Of a stretch of 18,919 bases of DNA, positions 7,444 through 16,707 are shown piece after piece. This DNA is from Bacillota bacterium. Lineage in GTDB: Bacteria > Bacillota > Clostridia > Acetivibrionales > DSM-1351. Location of the stretch: assembly GCA_023412635.1 (NCBI GenBank), contig JAEYNI010000281.1, positions 1 through 18,919 of the forward strand, in the 5' to 3' direction. The notes below the pieces were generated by a model. The model saw only the letters and a list, made by a program, of their open reading frames with translations, made no database searches and was not told the origin of the DNA. A program made the translations under genes and the position numbers. Every line of letters begins with the position of its first letter. Positions within the stretch are counted from its first letter, which is position 1.

Positions 7444-9023
7444 ATTACCTCTCACAACTTTCTGAAGATGAGGTGCGTTACATATGCTCAGTAATACCAC
7501 ATAAAGAAACAGTTAATTACTTCAAACAGTATCCAAAAGACTTTGCAAAAATCATGCCAGGCTTCTTGCCAACAAAGAGAAGTCAGGAGGAAGTCAGTGC
7601 GTTACTCTTTAGGCATCGCAAACAACCCTTTATCGATTCATTCATAGAAAAACACATTAGCCGGTGGCTTTTAGAGATTCAAAGGCACATAACCAATATT
7701 ATGGATGATGGTATCAATAGAGAATCAGCGTTACTGCAGACATTACCGTTTTGTTTCTTTGTGGATAACATTAGTCTGTATTTCAAACTTGTCAATGAAG
7801 AGTATTCGGAAGAATACATTACGTTATTGATTGCAGCAATAAAGATAATAAAAGAGACAGATGTTAATCGAGAGAAATTAGAAGCGGTGTTGCAAGATAA
7901 TAACTCTGAAAAGAAAAAGCTTCAGACAGAACTTGATCTTGTACAACTTGACTTAGAAAGAACTAGGATAAATTTCAATGAGAGTTCTGCAAAGATTAAG
8001 GAACTTAAGTGCTCTATCACTGAACTTGAGAAACTGAGAACTATTGTTCAGACCGGAGAAGAAGCAATTTCAACGCTGAAGGCTAAGTTGCAAGTAAAGG
8101 AGAAATATATACAACAGCTTAGGACTGAATTGTCAGAGGCTAAGGTTAACCGCCAGTTGCTTGAGGACAAAATCCGATTAGAGTTGGAGAAACAAAAATT
8201 AACTTCAGCCGCCAAGCAAAAAGCAGCTCAAAAACCAATGTGTCCAAAAGATATGGATGAGTTTAAAGACTATCTGGGTTATAACTTAGAAAATGTGGGT
8301 CTGACTACTGACTTAGAATACTTTCATCTGTTGAAAGAACATCTATGTTATATCCTATTTCAAGGGATACCGATACTTATCAATAGAGGCGTAAGCTTGC
8401 CCTTGATGAAGTGTGTTGCGAATGCTCTTACAGGGACATCAAATGTAAAAACGCTTCCCTTTATGAATGACATTTCAGAACAGATTATTGATGAATTCTT
8501 GTCAGTGGACGGACGCATTGTTTGTTTGGATAATTTTATAGGAAATTATAACGAGTCAATTCTTTTTACTCTGTGCGAGAAACATAAGGATAAGATCATT
8601 TTCTTGACTATTGCTTATGACAGAACTATATACTTTCTTCCCGAGGAGGCCTTAAAGTATTGCCATTATCTTAATCTCAATCGAATTGAAGCGTTATCGT
8701 TCAATGTTGAGCTAACAGAAGACCCGTCTACAATTGAAGAGATAGTGGCGACACCTAAAAAAGTGGTATCGGATTCGCGATATTCACCTTTGCTCAGAGA
8801 AATGCTTAAGGAGTTGGGATTTCGTCAGAGTTTGGTTGAGTATAAGTGTTCTTTTATATCTAACGAAAAGGATTTATGCTGTTTTTTGGCTTTTGATATT
8901 ATGCCGTACTGCGTGGATGTATTGCAGGTTGCGCCTTATAACGTCTCTGAGAGGATAGTTAAGTACGCAGGTGATACTGGAAGATGCCCGCTTAAGAATC
9001 TATTCAGGAGGTGGTTTGCGTGA
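7440..9023 (+). CDS. Coiled-coil protein with possible degenerate ATPase C-terminus (operon gene 2)
   Basis: A 527-aa protein whose ATG (7440) overlaps the preceding stop. GGAGGG at 7430-7435 is its ribosome binding site. Residues ~1-140 are helical. Residues ~142-260 form a long, highly charged coiled coil (for example LQTELDLVQLDLERTR and KYIQQLRTELSEAKVNRQLL). The C-terminal ~250 residues alternate strand and helix like an AAA-type domain: GIPILINRG (309-317) where a P-loop would lie, RIVCLDNF (359-366) like a Walker B strand, and KIIFLTIAYD (385-394) like a sensor-1 strand. The P-loop GxxxxGK[ST] is absent, so if the fold is right the domain cannot bind ATP in the usual way. Function unknown; an oligomerising or scaffolding partner of the helicase is plausible. 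I do not recognise the family. Confidence 0.7.
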   Translation: MNYLSQLSEDEVRYICSVIPHKETVNYFKQYPKDFAKIMPGFLPTKRSQEEVSALLFRHRKQPFIDSFIEKHISRWLLEIQRHITNIMDDGINRESALLQTLPFCFFVDNISLYFKLVNEEYSEEYITLLIAAIKIIKETDVNREKLEAVLQDNNSEKKKLQTELDLVQLDLERTRINFNESSAKIKELKCSITELEKLRTIVQTGEEAISTLKAKLQVKEKYIQQLRTELSEAKVNRQLLEDKIRLELEKQKLTSAAKQKAAQKPMCPKDMDEFKDYLGYNLENVGLTTDLEYFHLLKEHLCYILFQGIPILINRGVSLPLMKCVANALTGTSNVKTLPFMNDISEQIIDEFLSVDGRIVCLDNFIGNYNESILFTLCEKHKDKIIFLTIAYDRTIYFLPEEALKYCHYLNLNRIEALSFNVELTEDPSTIEEIVATPKKVVSDSRYSPLLREMLKELGFRQSLVEYKCSFISNEKDLCCFLAFDIMPYCVDVLQVAPYNVSERIVKYAGDTGRCPLKNLFRRWFA

Positions 9024-10039
9024 TGAATAGTTTATTGACCGGAATGTCCTCAGACATGGGCATCAATCGTTATCGCGGTGAAACAGAGGACTCATTTGTC
9101 TATAGGCTCTGCTATTCGGCTCTTGGACAATGGTGTCTCCGCATAGCACAGAATTCGTCTGACGGTGTGGTAGGAACGACTAAGCACAATCAGACCATAG
9201 TGCTTAACGATTTGATGGTGAGGTTTTCTGAGTTGTTCCCGTCAATAACTGATAGGTTCAGTAATACTAGTAATCAGCAAACGAGTTTTCCCGTGCACAT
9301 CCGAAGAGTATATGAGGAAACTGGTTATCTGGTGACTGACAATAACAACCATGACAGAATAGTCAACTACGGGCGGAGTATAGCCTTCGGTAATACAGCT
9401 TTGTTTTTCGGGATTCCAAATGCAGCTTATACTGTAAATGGACTTGGTGTATTTTCAAACGCTACAACGTATAAGGTTACTCCGAAAGAGTTTTTAATAA
9501 GGGACGATTTAACATGTGAAGAGTATTTTAAGTCACGATTTGACCTCATCGATTTCTATGATAGGGATAATGACATTACCGAATTGGAATTCTTCAACCC
9601 TCACTCTTACAATGTCCCGTCACAGTCTTGGGGAAAACAGTTAGAAACCGATTTCACATTGTCTCGGAAAACCGAGTTGGGACCTTTCTATAGAGTTATA
9701 CGGGCATCGGATGCACTTCAATTCGCTGATGAACCTGTTGAACAACAGAATGATAGTTTTACCTCCTATGAATATAGGCGACTATATTTCGCGTTGAAAG
9801 CACACTACGGCAAACCGCTAAAAGCAACCGTCACGAAATATGACGAGATGTATTCAAAAATAAGTATAGGCGGACATTTGCCGAACCGCGAATATTACTT
9901 CCTGATGCTCTTGTCTTGGCCAGAGAAAAACGCATTTGATAAGGTTAACTTCATAATACGAAATGACCTGTTGAAGGAAGTAACCACCACACTTACAAGC
10001 ATCGGTATAAAAATAATGGGAGGGCACGCAAATGAATAA
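9023..10039 (+). CDS. Unrecognised protein (operon gene 3)
   Basis: A 338-aa protein. I choose ATG 9023 because AGGAGG (9006-9011) is 11 bp upstream and the TGA of the previous gene shares its first base (TGATG). A GTG at 9011 would add only four residues and overlap the ribosome binding site. The protein is soluble, with no membrane segment, zinc motif or nuclease signature. The N-terminal RYRGETEDSFVYRLC and the later GRSIAFGNTALFFGIP are distinctive and might serve as family markers. I do not recognise it. Tight overlap on both sides (8 bp with the helicase gene) indicates an obligate member of the operon. Confidence 0.7.
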   Translation: MNSLLTGMSSDMGINRYRGETEDSFVYRLCYSALGQWCLRIAQNSSDGVVGTTKHNQTIVLNDLMVRFSELFPSITDRFSNTSNQQTSFPVHIRRVYEETGYLVTDNNNHDRIVNYGRSIAFGNTALFFGIPNAAYTVNGLGVFSNATTYKVTPKEFLIRDDLTCEEYFKSRFDLIDFYDRDNDITELEFFNPHSYNVPSQSWGKQLETDFTLSRKTELGPFYRVIRASDALQFADEPVEQQNDSFTSYEYRRLYFALKAHYGKPLKATVTKYDEMYSKISIGGHLPNREYYFLMLLSWPEKNAFDKVNFIIRNDLLKEVTTTLTSIGIKIMGGHANE

Positions 10040-13000
10040 CCTAAATGGAGTTCAGGAATACTATCAAGCTATTCGGGATAGGCTGAAAAATTACATAAAG
10101 TCCGATTACTTAGCTAACAGCGAAACGCTGTTGCTGTATGTCGATGACCTTCTTGGCGAACAGTGTTCTGATTATACGAACATCGCCCGCGAGCCATATA
10201 TCGAAACCTCGGCCTCCTACAAGAAAATCGTGGATGGAATCAAGAACTCTCAGCAAATAGAATCAGGAGTAAAGGATTCTCTGCTAAAACTTGTCTCGAA
10301 TGGTCTGGGTATATTTCCAGATCCGTTTGAACATCAGGTTATGGCATTGGAATACTTCCTTGCAGGTCGAGATTTGTTCGTTTCAACCGGTACTGGTTCA
10401 GGTAAAACTGAGTGCTTTCTTTGGCCGATTATTGCGAAGTGCTTTAGAGAGGCGAAAAGCCGTCCAGATGACTTCAAAAAAGAAGCTGTTCGAACACTTA
10501 TCATTTATCCTATGAATGCCCTTGTTTCTGACCAATTGGCAAGGTTCAGAAAGATTATAGGCAGCGAAAAGTTCAAAGAAATTTTTACAAGTGATACGCA
10601 GGCAATGCGCATACCTCATTTTGGGATGTACACAGGCAGAACACCCTACTCCGGTGATGCGAAGGCCACAAGTAGTCGTGAACTGGCAGCCACTTTTCGT
10701 GAAAACTATTTGGTTGACGAAACCGCAGATGCGGATACACAGAAACGACAACATAATAATATAAAAGGATTGAAGAGCATCAATAAATATCCATCCAGAT
10801 TCGGTGAAGATGGGCTTAGTGTTTTTATAAAAAACCTTGAGAACAACATCCATAAGCCCTCTAGATATGATGCTGAGTTTATTACTCGTTTTGAGATGCA
10901 AGCGTGCCCGCCGGATATACTGATAACGAACTACTCAATGCTAGAGTATATGCTTATGCGTCAGCGTGAAGCCAACATCTGGAGCAAAACAAAAGAATGG
11001 CTTGATACATCGTCAGAAAACAGATTACTCATTGTTTTGGACGAGGCGCATATGTACCGTGGTTCTGCAGGAGGGGAAATTGCGCTCTTGCTGGAACGGA
11101 TGTTTTACCGCTTGGGAATTTCAAAGGAAAAAGTTCAATTTATCCTTACGACTGCAAGTATGCCACAAGACGAACAAGATGCAATTAATAATTTCTACAC
11201 TGGACTTACGGGAAAGAACTCTTCTTGCGAGTTTCTTTTCGGTTCGAAAGAACCAGTTCCTGATGAACTGGAAGTGAAAACAGATATTGCTGCCTTGGCT
11301 TCGATAGGCTCTGACCAAGTGCAAGGCGATGGTATCACTAAGAGGATTATGTCTTTTGCTTCTGCGGTTTTCTATATTAACTTGCCCGAAAACATTAGTC
11401 AAAGCGAGGCTCAAGAATGGCTATATGATAATTTGCCAAAGTATGAGGCATTTGTTTTACTAAACAAACTCTGCCGCGATGGCGCAAAATCGTACACTGA
11501 AATTAAGAATGCACTGTTTGGCGTTAATGCGAATGCACAAAAAGCACTGGATGCTTTATTGGTATTAGTATCTCTTGCTGCAAAAAATGGGAACATCCTG
11601 TTTCCTGTACGTCTTCATATGTTCTTACGTGGATTACAAGGACTCTATGCGTGTTCCAACCCAAAATGCACTTTTGCGAAACATTCAGAAAGCGAAAAAC
11701 TCCCCCTCGGAAAGGTAATCTCTATTCCAAGGGATAAATGTGAATGTGGTGGTAGGGTTTACGAACTTGTTAATCATATAAAATGCGGCGCGTTATACCT
11801 TAGAGTCTATGTTCAAAAAAACGAGGGGCAGTCATATTGGTATGTCTTTACTCAGCGTGGACTAAACGGAGATGCCAATTCCCTTATGGAGATGTTGCTT
11901 TATGTAGTTCCACAAAACTATCAAAAGAACAAGAACGACAAGATGGGCGCTCTTGACCCATTGACGGGCAAACTCTACTTATCACCCAAAGACGATGAGA
12001 CTTTGCTCCCAGTTGTCTATAATGATAAATTCGACCCAAAGTCGCAATCGTTCAACTTTGGCGTTTGTCCCAAATGTAAAAAGCCTATGCTTTTAAAGAA
12101 ACCGGTTGATTTATCAACAAAAGGTAATATTCCTTTCTACAACCTGACAAAGGCACAGTTTGAGCTACAGCCTCCAAAGAAGTCAGAACTAATCAACCAA
12201 GGGAAAAAGGTGCTGCTATTTTCAGATTCACGCCAGAACGCGGCGAAACTTGCCTTAGACCTATCGAAATCTTCAGATGCAGACGCTTTCCGTCAGGCCG
12301 TAATGCTTTCGTCGCTTCTCCTGAAAATTGATGGCAAAGAACACCCCTTGGCTCACTTATACCCAGCTTTTTTAGATGTTTGTATCCAAAACAACCTTGT
12401 GTTCTTTAGTGGAACAAGCAAAAAAAAGTTTGGTGATGACAAGCACAAATTTGGTGATGCTAAAGTCAGAGCAGAAAAGAGAGGAAAAGCTGTGGATTAC
12501 TCTGCCATGTCCTCAGAATACCTTTCTTTGCCTGATGATTACTACGAACAATTACTAACATTTTTTACAGAGAGTCCTCGCTCTTTCAAGGATATCGGTA
12601 TTGGATTCTTAGCACCTTTATCATCAGTTCTTGATGATTGCATAGATGATTTGGAAGACATAGGAATAACCGTGGAGAAAGACACTTTTTATCAATTACT
12701 TGTACTGCTTTTTTGGGATGTTATGGACGACAGTGCCGCTCTTGGAGAAACTATTCGAGACGATATAAGAAAAGGTTTGCCCGGACGTAGCAAAAATCAG
12801 ATATTCGGTTTGAGTTTTGATTTCTCCACAGAATTAGACAAAAGTCTTATTCAGCGAATACAGAAGTTGCTTTCTCTCGACACAACCGCAATGACAAAAA
12901 CTATTGAGAAGGTGCGAGACCTATTTTTTGCCTCATCATCAACAAATCGCTACTACATTAAGTTAGGAGCGGTTAAGATTGAACTTGCCGATAAAGATTT

Positions 13001-15254
13001 TATTTGGTATCGCTGTGTTAAGTGTGGAAAATTGTCTCCGTTCAAGATTGGTGACTATTGCGGAGCTTGCTTTGATTCGGCAGATTTAATTCCTATCGGA
13101 GAACAGGATTTGTCTCGTTTTGATTTTTGGCGCAAACCTGTTTTGCATGCTCTAAACAAAATAGACAGTATACACTCAATTGATACTGAAGAGCATACGG
13201 CACAGCTATCCCATAAAGAAGTCCGCAGCGATACTTGGAGCCGCACAGAAAAGTATGAAATGCGCTTTCAAGACATCAACGCCGGAGAGCATGGCGAGGA
13301 TGCCATCGATGTTTTGAGTTGCACAACAACAATGGAAGTCGGTATTGATATCGGCTCGTTGACTGCAGTTGGGCTTCGCAACATACCGCCTATGAGGGAG
13401 AACTATCAGCAAAGAGCGGGGCGAGCAGGTCGTAAGAATGCAGGTATTTCCACAATTGTAACATATGCCTCTGGAGGGACGCACGATAGTCACTACTTTT
13501 TACACCCAGACGAGATGATCTCTGGCTCGCCACGAAAACCGTGGATAGACCGTGATAATCCGAAAATTAAGCAAAGGCACATCAATATGTTGATTTTGAA
13601 TTCGTTCATGTCCACATCAGATATGAGCAGTCAATTTGATGGAATTGTTGACATAGGAATTATTACATTCTGTGAGCAATACGGTAAAAATTTCGTAGAA
13701 TACGCCGGGGAATTTGCAAAAACATCAAGATTATCTACAAATATAACAATCGCCCATTTCGGTGAAATCTGTAAGAATGTACTAACTGAAGGGAAGCGAG
13801 ATGAGTACATTAACAATGACAAAGAGACCCCAGCGTTTGATGTGTTCTACCGCGAAGGCTTTATTCCGTCGTACTCCTTCCCTAAGAATGTTGTTAGATT
13901 CTTTGTAGAGAAAGAATCTGAGCTAGGTAAAAATGCACCAAGAGATATTCAGTATGCGCCTGAGCGGGACATTGCCGTAGCACTTAGCGAATACGCTCCT
14001 GGACGATTTGTAACGATTGACAAGAAAATCTACAAAAGTGGTGGATTCTATGCCAATCCGCGTCCGAGAGGCTTCGAAACGAATCAAGCTGAGTTCTACT
14101 TTAGGAACAACGACTATTACAAGGACATCTACATTTGTTCCGAATGTAACTGGTTTGGCTTGGAACAGGAGGATTCTCAGCGCCAAGTTTGTCCATATTG
14201 TGGTGCACCTATTGTAAAAAACAAAATGCTTCGTCCTTGGGGTTTCTCTCCCGTTAAAGGTGACGAGGTGAAATATGAAGACGAGGATGAGCAGTACACC
14301 TACGCGGAGGCTCCGTACTATTCTTATGTCCCAGAAGATACAAATATGGAGAGTTATGGGCAAAGCAATATCCGTTTTGCAAATCTCCCCGACCGAAAAG
14401 TCTTGACTGTCAACATGGGTAAAAGCAAGAATGGATTCAATGTTTGCAAAAAGTGCGGAGGAGCAGAGGTTACTGATACTAACGCAAATGGGACATTTTC
14501 ATTCTCGCAGCCTTATCACGATAACCGTCCGCTATGCCGGCATGATGGAACTGTCGCTACCGGCATATATTTAGGCTACGAGTTCTTAACGGACATGTTC
14601 ATGCTCGACATATCCTACGACTCTACAAAACTTGTGGGAAATAGTAATGCAGAAGAAAAATGTATTCTTCGAGCAGCTGTGACAACATTACACGAGGCAT
14701 TAAAGAAAGCCGTTTCGCTTGTCTTGGATATTGATTACAATGAAATCAGCGGCGGTTGGCGCCCGAGAATCAATAGCGATGGAAACTCGCATATTGAAAT
14801 GTTCTTCTACGACAACCTTACCAGCGGTGCAGGTTACTCTTCTCTGATTGGCTCAATTCTTGATAAAGTACTTGATATAGCGAGAATAATACTTTCAGAA
14901 TGCGAGTGCTCACGGTCCTGCAAGAACTGTTTGGACAATTACTGGAATCAGAGAAACCATCAACTGTTTGACAGACAGCTAGGCCTGCAACTGCTCAACT
15001 ATGCTCAATTTGGGCAGTTACCAGTTAATTATGATGACAGCGAACAGAGAGCATACCTCGTACCATTGAAAAAACTTATAACCGAAGATGTAGGTGAGCA
15101 GCAACTTAATCCGACAGTGGCTTTTGGGGTAATTCCTGCGATTCGAAAGAAGCCGAATAACACCAAAAACAAGATATATCTGAATCCTTATGATTTGTCA
15201 GATTGGCTTCCAAACGCGTTTATGGCATATAGAAATCTGGTAAGCGATAAGTAA
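10032..15254 (+). CDS. Giant DEAH-box helicase with DUF1998-type C-terminus, DruE-like (operon gene 4)
   Basis: A 1740-aa superfamily-2 helicase; ATG 10032 overlaps the previous gene by 8 bp and has GGGAGG at 10018-10023. RecA domain 1: DPFEHQVMALEYF (97-109), Walker A GTGSGKT (120-126), LIIYPMNALVSDQL, TNYSMLEYMLM (299-309), DEAH (337-340), TTASM (373-377). RecA domain 2: LLFSDSRQN (728-736), CTTTMEVGIDIG (1097-1108), QQRAGRAGR (1126-1134). Cys pairs suggest several zinc ribbons: C541/C546/C570/C572, C679/C682, C995/C998/C1010/C1013, C1369/C1372/C1387/C1390 and C1472/C1475. The C-terminus has CECSRSCKNC (C1624, C1626, C1630, C1633), the four-Cys signature of DUF1998 in MrfA/YprA-type helicases. 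Helicase plus DUF1998 in one very large chain is the hallmark of DruE of Druantia; in DISARM the two are split between DrmA and DrmB. All catalytic motifs are intact. Likely DNA translocase/helicase of an antiphage system. The system-level role is inferred. Confidence 0.9.
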   Translation: MNNLNGVQEYYQAIRDRLKNYIKSDYLANSETLLLYVDDLLGEQCSDYTNIAREPYIETSASYKKIVDGIKNSQQIESGVKDSLLKLVSNGLGIFPDPFEHQVMALEYFLAGRDLFVSTGTGSGKTECFLWPIIAKCFREAKSRPDDFKKEAVRTLIIYPMNALVSDQLARFRKIIGSEKFKEIFTSDTQAMRIPHFGMYTGRTPYSGDAKATSSRELAATFRENYLVDETADADTQKRQHNNIKGLKSINKYPSRFGEDGLSVFIKNLENNIHKPSRYDAEFITRFEMQACPPDILITNYSMLEYMLMRQREANIWSKTKEWLDTSSENRLLIVLDEAHMYRGSAGGEIALLLERMFYRLGISKEKVQFILTTASMPQDEQDAINNFYTGLTGKNSSCEFLFGSKEPVPDELEVKTDIAALASIGSDQVQGDGITKRIMSFASAVFYINLPENISQSEAQEWLYDNLPKYEAFVLLNKLCRDGAKSYTEIKNALFGVNANAQKALDALLVLVSLAAKNGNILFPVRLHMFLRGLQGLYACSNPKCTFAKHSESEKLPLGKVISIPRDKCECGGRVYELVNHIKCGALYLRVYVQKNEGQSYWYVFTQRGLNGDANSLMEMLLYVVPQNYQKNKNDKMGALDPLTGKLYLSPKDDETLLPVVYNDKFDPKSQSFNFGVCPKCKKPMLLKKPVDLSTKGNIPFYNLTKAQFELQPPKKSELINQGKKVLLFSDSRQNAAKLALDLSKSSDADAFRQAVMLSSLLLKIDGKEHPLAHLYPAFLDVCIQNNLVFFSGTSKKKFGDDKHKFGDAKVRAEKRGKAVDYSAMSSEYLSLPDDYYEQLLTFFTESPRSFKDIGIGFLAPLSSVLDDCIDDLEDIGITVEKDTFYQLLVLLFWDVMDDSAALGETIRDDIRKGLPGRSKNQIFGLSFDFSTELDKSLIQRIQKLLSLDTTAMTKTIEKVRDLFFASSSTNRYYIKLGAVKIELADKDFIWYRCVKCGKLSPFKIGDYCGACFDSADLIPIGEQDLSRFDFWRKPVLHALNKIDSIHSIDTEEHTAQLSHKEVRSDTWSRTEKYEMRFQDINAGEHGEDAIDVLSCTTTMEVGIDIGSLTAVGLRNIPPMRENYQQRAGRAGRKNAGISTIVTYASGGTHDSHYFLHPDEMISGSPRKPWIDRDNPKIKQRHINMLILNSFMSTSDMSSQFDGIVDIGIITFCEQYGKNFVEYAGEFAKTSRLSTNITIAHFGEICKNVLTEGKRDEYINNDKETPAFDVFYREGFIPSYSFPKNVVRFFVEKESELGKNAPRDIQYAPERDIAVALSEYAPGRFVTIDKKIYKSGGFYANPRPRGFETNQAEFYFRNNDYYKDIYICSECNWFGLEQEDSQRQVCPYCGAPIVKNKMLRPWGFSPVKGDEVKYEDEDEQYTYAEAPYYSYVPEDTNMESYGQSNIRFANLPDRKVLTVNMGKSKNGFNVCKKCGGAEVTDTNANGTFSFSQPYHDNRPLCRHDGTVATGIYLGYEFLTDMFMLDISYDSTKLVGNSNAEEKCILRAAVTTLHEALKKAVSLVLDIDYNEISGGWRPRINSDGNSHIEMFFYDNLTSGAGYSSLIGSILDKVLDIARIILSECECSRSCKNCLDNYWNQRNHQLFDRQLGLQLLNYAQFGQLPVNYDDSEQRAYLVPLKKLITEDVGEQQLNPTVAFGVIPAIRKKPNNTKNKIYLNPYDLSDWLPNAFMAYRNLVSDK

Positions 15255-15264
15255 GAGTCTCTAG

Positions 15265-15375
15265 TTCACTTTCGCCATTCAATATCCGGGTTACGATAAG
15301 GCAAAGAACCTTGTTGAAACTAACGTATAGGGAAATGGAACCTATATTGAACCCTTTGCTGGAGGATTTGAATAG
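15265..15375 (+). pseudogene. Relic of a D12-class DNA adenine methylase N-terminus
   Basis: One frame reads FTFAIQYPGYDKAKNLVE...V, stop (TAG 15328-15330), then GNGTYIEPFAGGFE, stop (TAG 15373-15375). This follows the N-terminal order of Dam-type methylases: the motif X segment RYPGGK-K followed by the motif I segment TYIEPFAGG. At least two nonsense changes are present and the rest of the gene is gone. The wording (YIEPFAGG) differs from the intact methylase downstream (YVEIFAGGAG), so it is not a recent duplicate. It begins 11 bp after the helicase stop codon. Confidence 0.6.
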
Positions 15376-15470
15376 GGGGCGGGGTGTTAAGCCTGTACAA
15401 ACAGTTATACTCAATAGTTTTGATTCCGGTTGTTTAGTCTAAAAACGCTGAATTCTTTCTTTTATAGGAA

Positions 15471-15635
15471 TTTGAAAAGCTATTAAAAACACATACTCAT
15501 TGATTTTGTTAATAATAATGGGCATTGGTATTAAAATTTTCAGATAAAAGAATAACTATGTATTTGACGCCAGTGTAACACATGTCTGGACAACATTTGA
15601 TTAGGTGGGCTGAGAGGATTACAGATAAATTATAG
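15471..15635 (+). pseudogene. tnsE: Second TnsE C-terminal relic, heavily degraded
   Basis: Short conserved pieces occur in the right order and spacing but in shifting frames. FEKLLK (from 15471) corresponds to FESFTQRLL. IDFVNNNGHW (15499-15528) corresponds to IDLINNNGHW. HMSGQHLIRWAERITDKL followed by TAG (15633-15635) corresponds to HIPGQPIIRWSERIVEKL of the TnsE at 4714-5514. At least two frameshifts and several stops separate the pieces. It is therefore a dead copy of the same C-terminus, on the same strand. It lies upstream of the methylase and of the left-end repeats, which is the usual position of tnsE relative to cargo and left end in Tn7. Confidence 0.75.
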
Positions 15636-15671
15636 TATATTTATACAAATAATAAAAATACCTCAAAACCA

Positions 15672-15701
15672 GTGACCAGTGAATTAATATAATGATATAA
15701 T
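15672..15701 (+). promoter_or_regulatory. Candidate promoter of the adenine methylase gene
   Basis: GTGACC (15672-15677) and TATAAT (15696-15701) are 18 bp apart. The -35 region lies within a tandem 7-mer, CCAGTGACCAGTGA (15669-15682). The start codon at 15733 is 32 bp after the -10, with AGGAG at 15720-15724. The perfect -10 is good; the -35 is weak. Confidence 0.4.
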
Positions 15702-15732
15702 TATTGCAAATATATGTTTAGGAGCGATTTTA

Positions 15733-16590
15733 TTGCGAATAAGTAACATATCACCTCTAAGATATCCAGGTGGAAAAGCTAAACTTACTAAATTTATTGC
15801 TGATGTAATTACGTTTAATAAATTAGAAGGATGTACTTACGTTGAAATATTTGCTGGTGGGGCTGGTGCCGCATTGGCCTTACTATTTAACAAAATTGTG
15901 GATAAAATAGTAATAAATGATTATGATACTGGAATATATGCTATTTGGTATTCTATTTTAAATAATACCGAAGATTTTTGCGAACGTATTAGTAACACAC
16001 CTGTTTCAATTGATGAATGGCATAGACAAAAAGCGATTCATGGAACAGCTGATAACTTGCTTGATTTGGGCTTTTCAACATTTTTTCTGAACAGGACGAA
16101 TAGGTCAGGTATAATAAAAGGAGGAGTAATAGGAGGACTAGAGCAAAATGGTAAGTATAAAATTGACTGTAGGTTCTCAAAAGATGAATTAATAAAAAGA
16201 ATTCGAATGATAGCATCTTTTAGAGATAGAATTTCGTTGTCTTGTTTAGATGCTGGTGAATTCATTAGAACTAAGCTTATTGAGATTCCGGATAAGTCAC
16301 TTATATATTTTGATCCTCCGTATTTTAAACAGGGACCAGAACTGTATACAAATTTTTATAATGACAATGACCACAAAGTTCTATCAAATTTAATAAAGGA
16401 AAATGTTACGCAACCTTGGATAATTACTTATGACAATTGCGACGAGATTTCATCTTTATATGATAATTTTTTACAAGAAAAATATTCTCTTAACTATAGT
16501 GTTAATAATAAGTATAAAGGAAAAGAAATTATTATTTATAGTAATGATCTTACTCCCTGCAATTCAAAAAATATTAATTATTGTGTATAG
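15733..16590 (+). CDS. D12-class adenine-specific DNA methyltransferase (Dam-like)
   Basis: A 285-aa enzyme expected to transfer a methyl group from S-adenosylmethionine to N6 of adenine in a short DNA site. The start is TTG at 15733, 8 bp after AGGAG. Motifs run in the order of the Dam/D12 family: SPLRYPGGKAKL (motif X, 7-18), YVEIFAGGAGAAL (motif I, 36-48) and YFDPPYF (motif IV, with DPPY at 194-197). The length is normal for a solitary Dam-type enzyme and all visible motifs are intact. No restriction endonuclease is adjacent; the nearest nuclease is the Mrr-nSTAND3 gene, about 12 kb away. It could be an orphan methylase that protects the element, or the survivor of a restriction-modification pair. 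The target sequence cannot be read from the protein. Confidence 0.9.
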   Translation: MRISNISPLRYPGGKAKLTKFIADVITFNKLEGCTYVEIFAGGAGAALALLFNKIVDKIVINDYDTGIYAIWYSILNNTEDFCERISNTPVSIDEWHRQKAIHGTADNLLDLGFSTFFLNRTNRSGIIKGGVIGGLEQNGKYKIDCRFSKDELIKRIRMIASFRDRISLSCLDAGEFIRTKLIEIPDKSLIYFDPPYFKQGPELYTNFYNDNDHKVLSNLIKENVTQPWIITYDNCDEISSLYDNFLQEKYSLNYSVNNKYKGKEIIIYSNDLTPCNSKNINYCV

Positions 16591-16707
16591 GAAAAGTAAA
16601 AATTATTAAAATTCAAAATACATTTTAGTAAATGACTTGTTTAATGCAAGAAATCTAAAATGTTTTTTTATTTATTATCAATTTAGATATAAGAATAAAA
16701 AATTTTT

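Noticed and set aside
10398..10901. 167-codon minus-strand frame
   Set aside because: It lies wholly inside the helicase gene opposite motifs I-Ic; a shadow frame.
13923..14363. 146-codon minus-strand frame
   Set aside because: Antisense to the conserved zinc-ribbon region of the helicase; no independent support.
10032..15254. Calling the operon DISARM
   Set aside because: DISARM has separate DrmA helicase and DrmB DUF1998 genes plus a PLD protein and methylase; here helicase and DUF1998 are one chain and no PLD gene is present.
15989..16265. Two 75-codon minus-strand frames
   Set aside because: Both are antisense to the intact D12 methylase and have unnatural composition (Leu runs).
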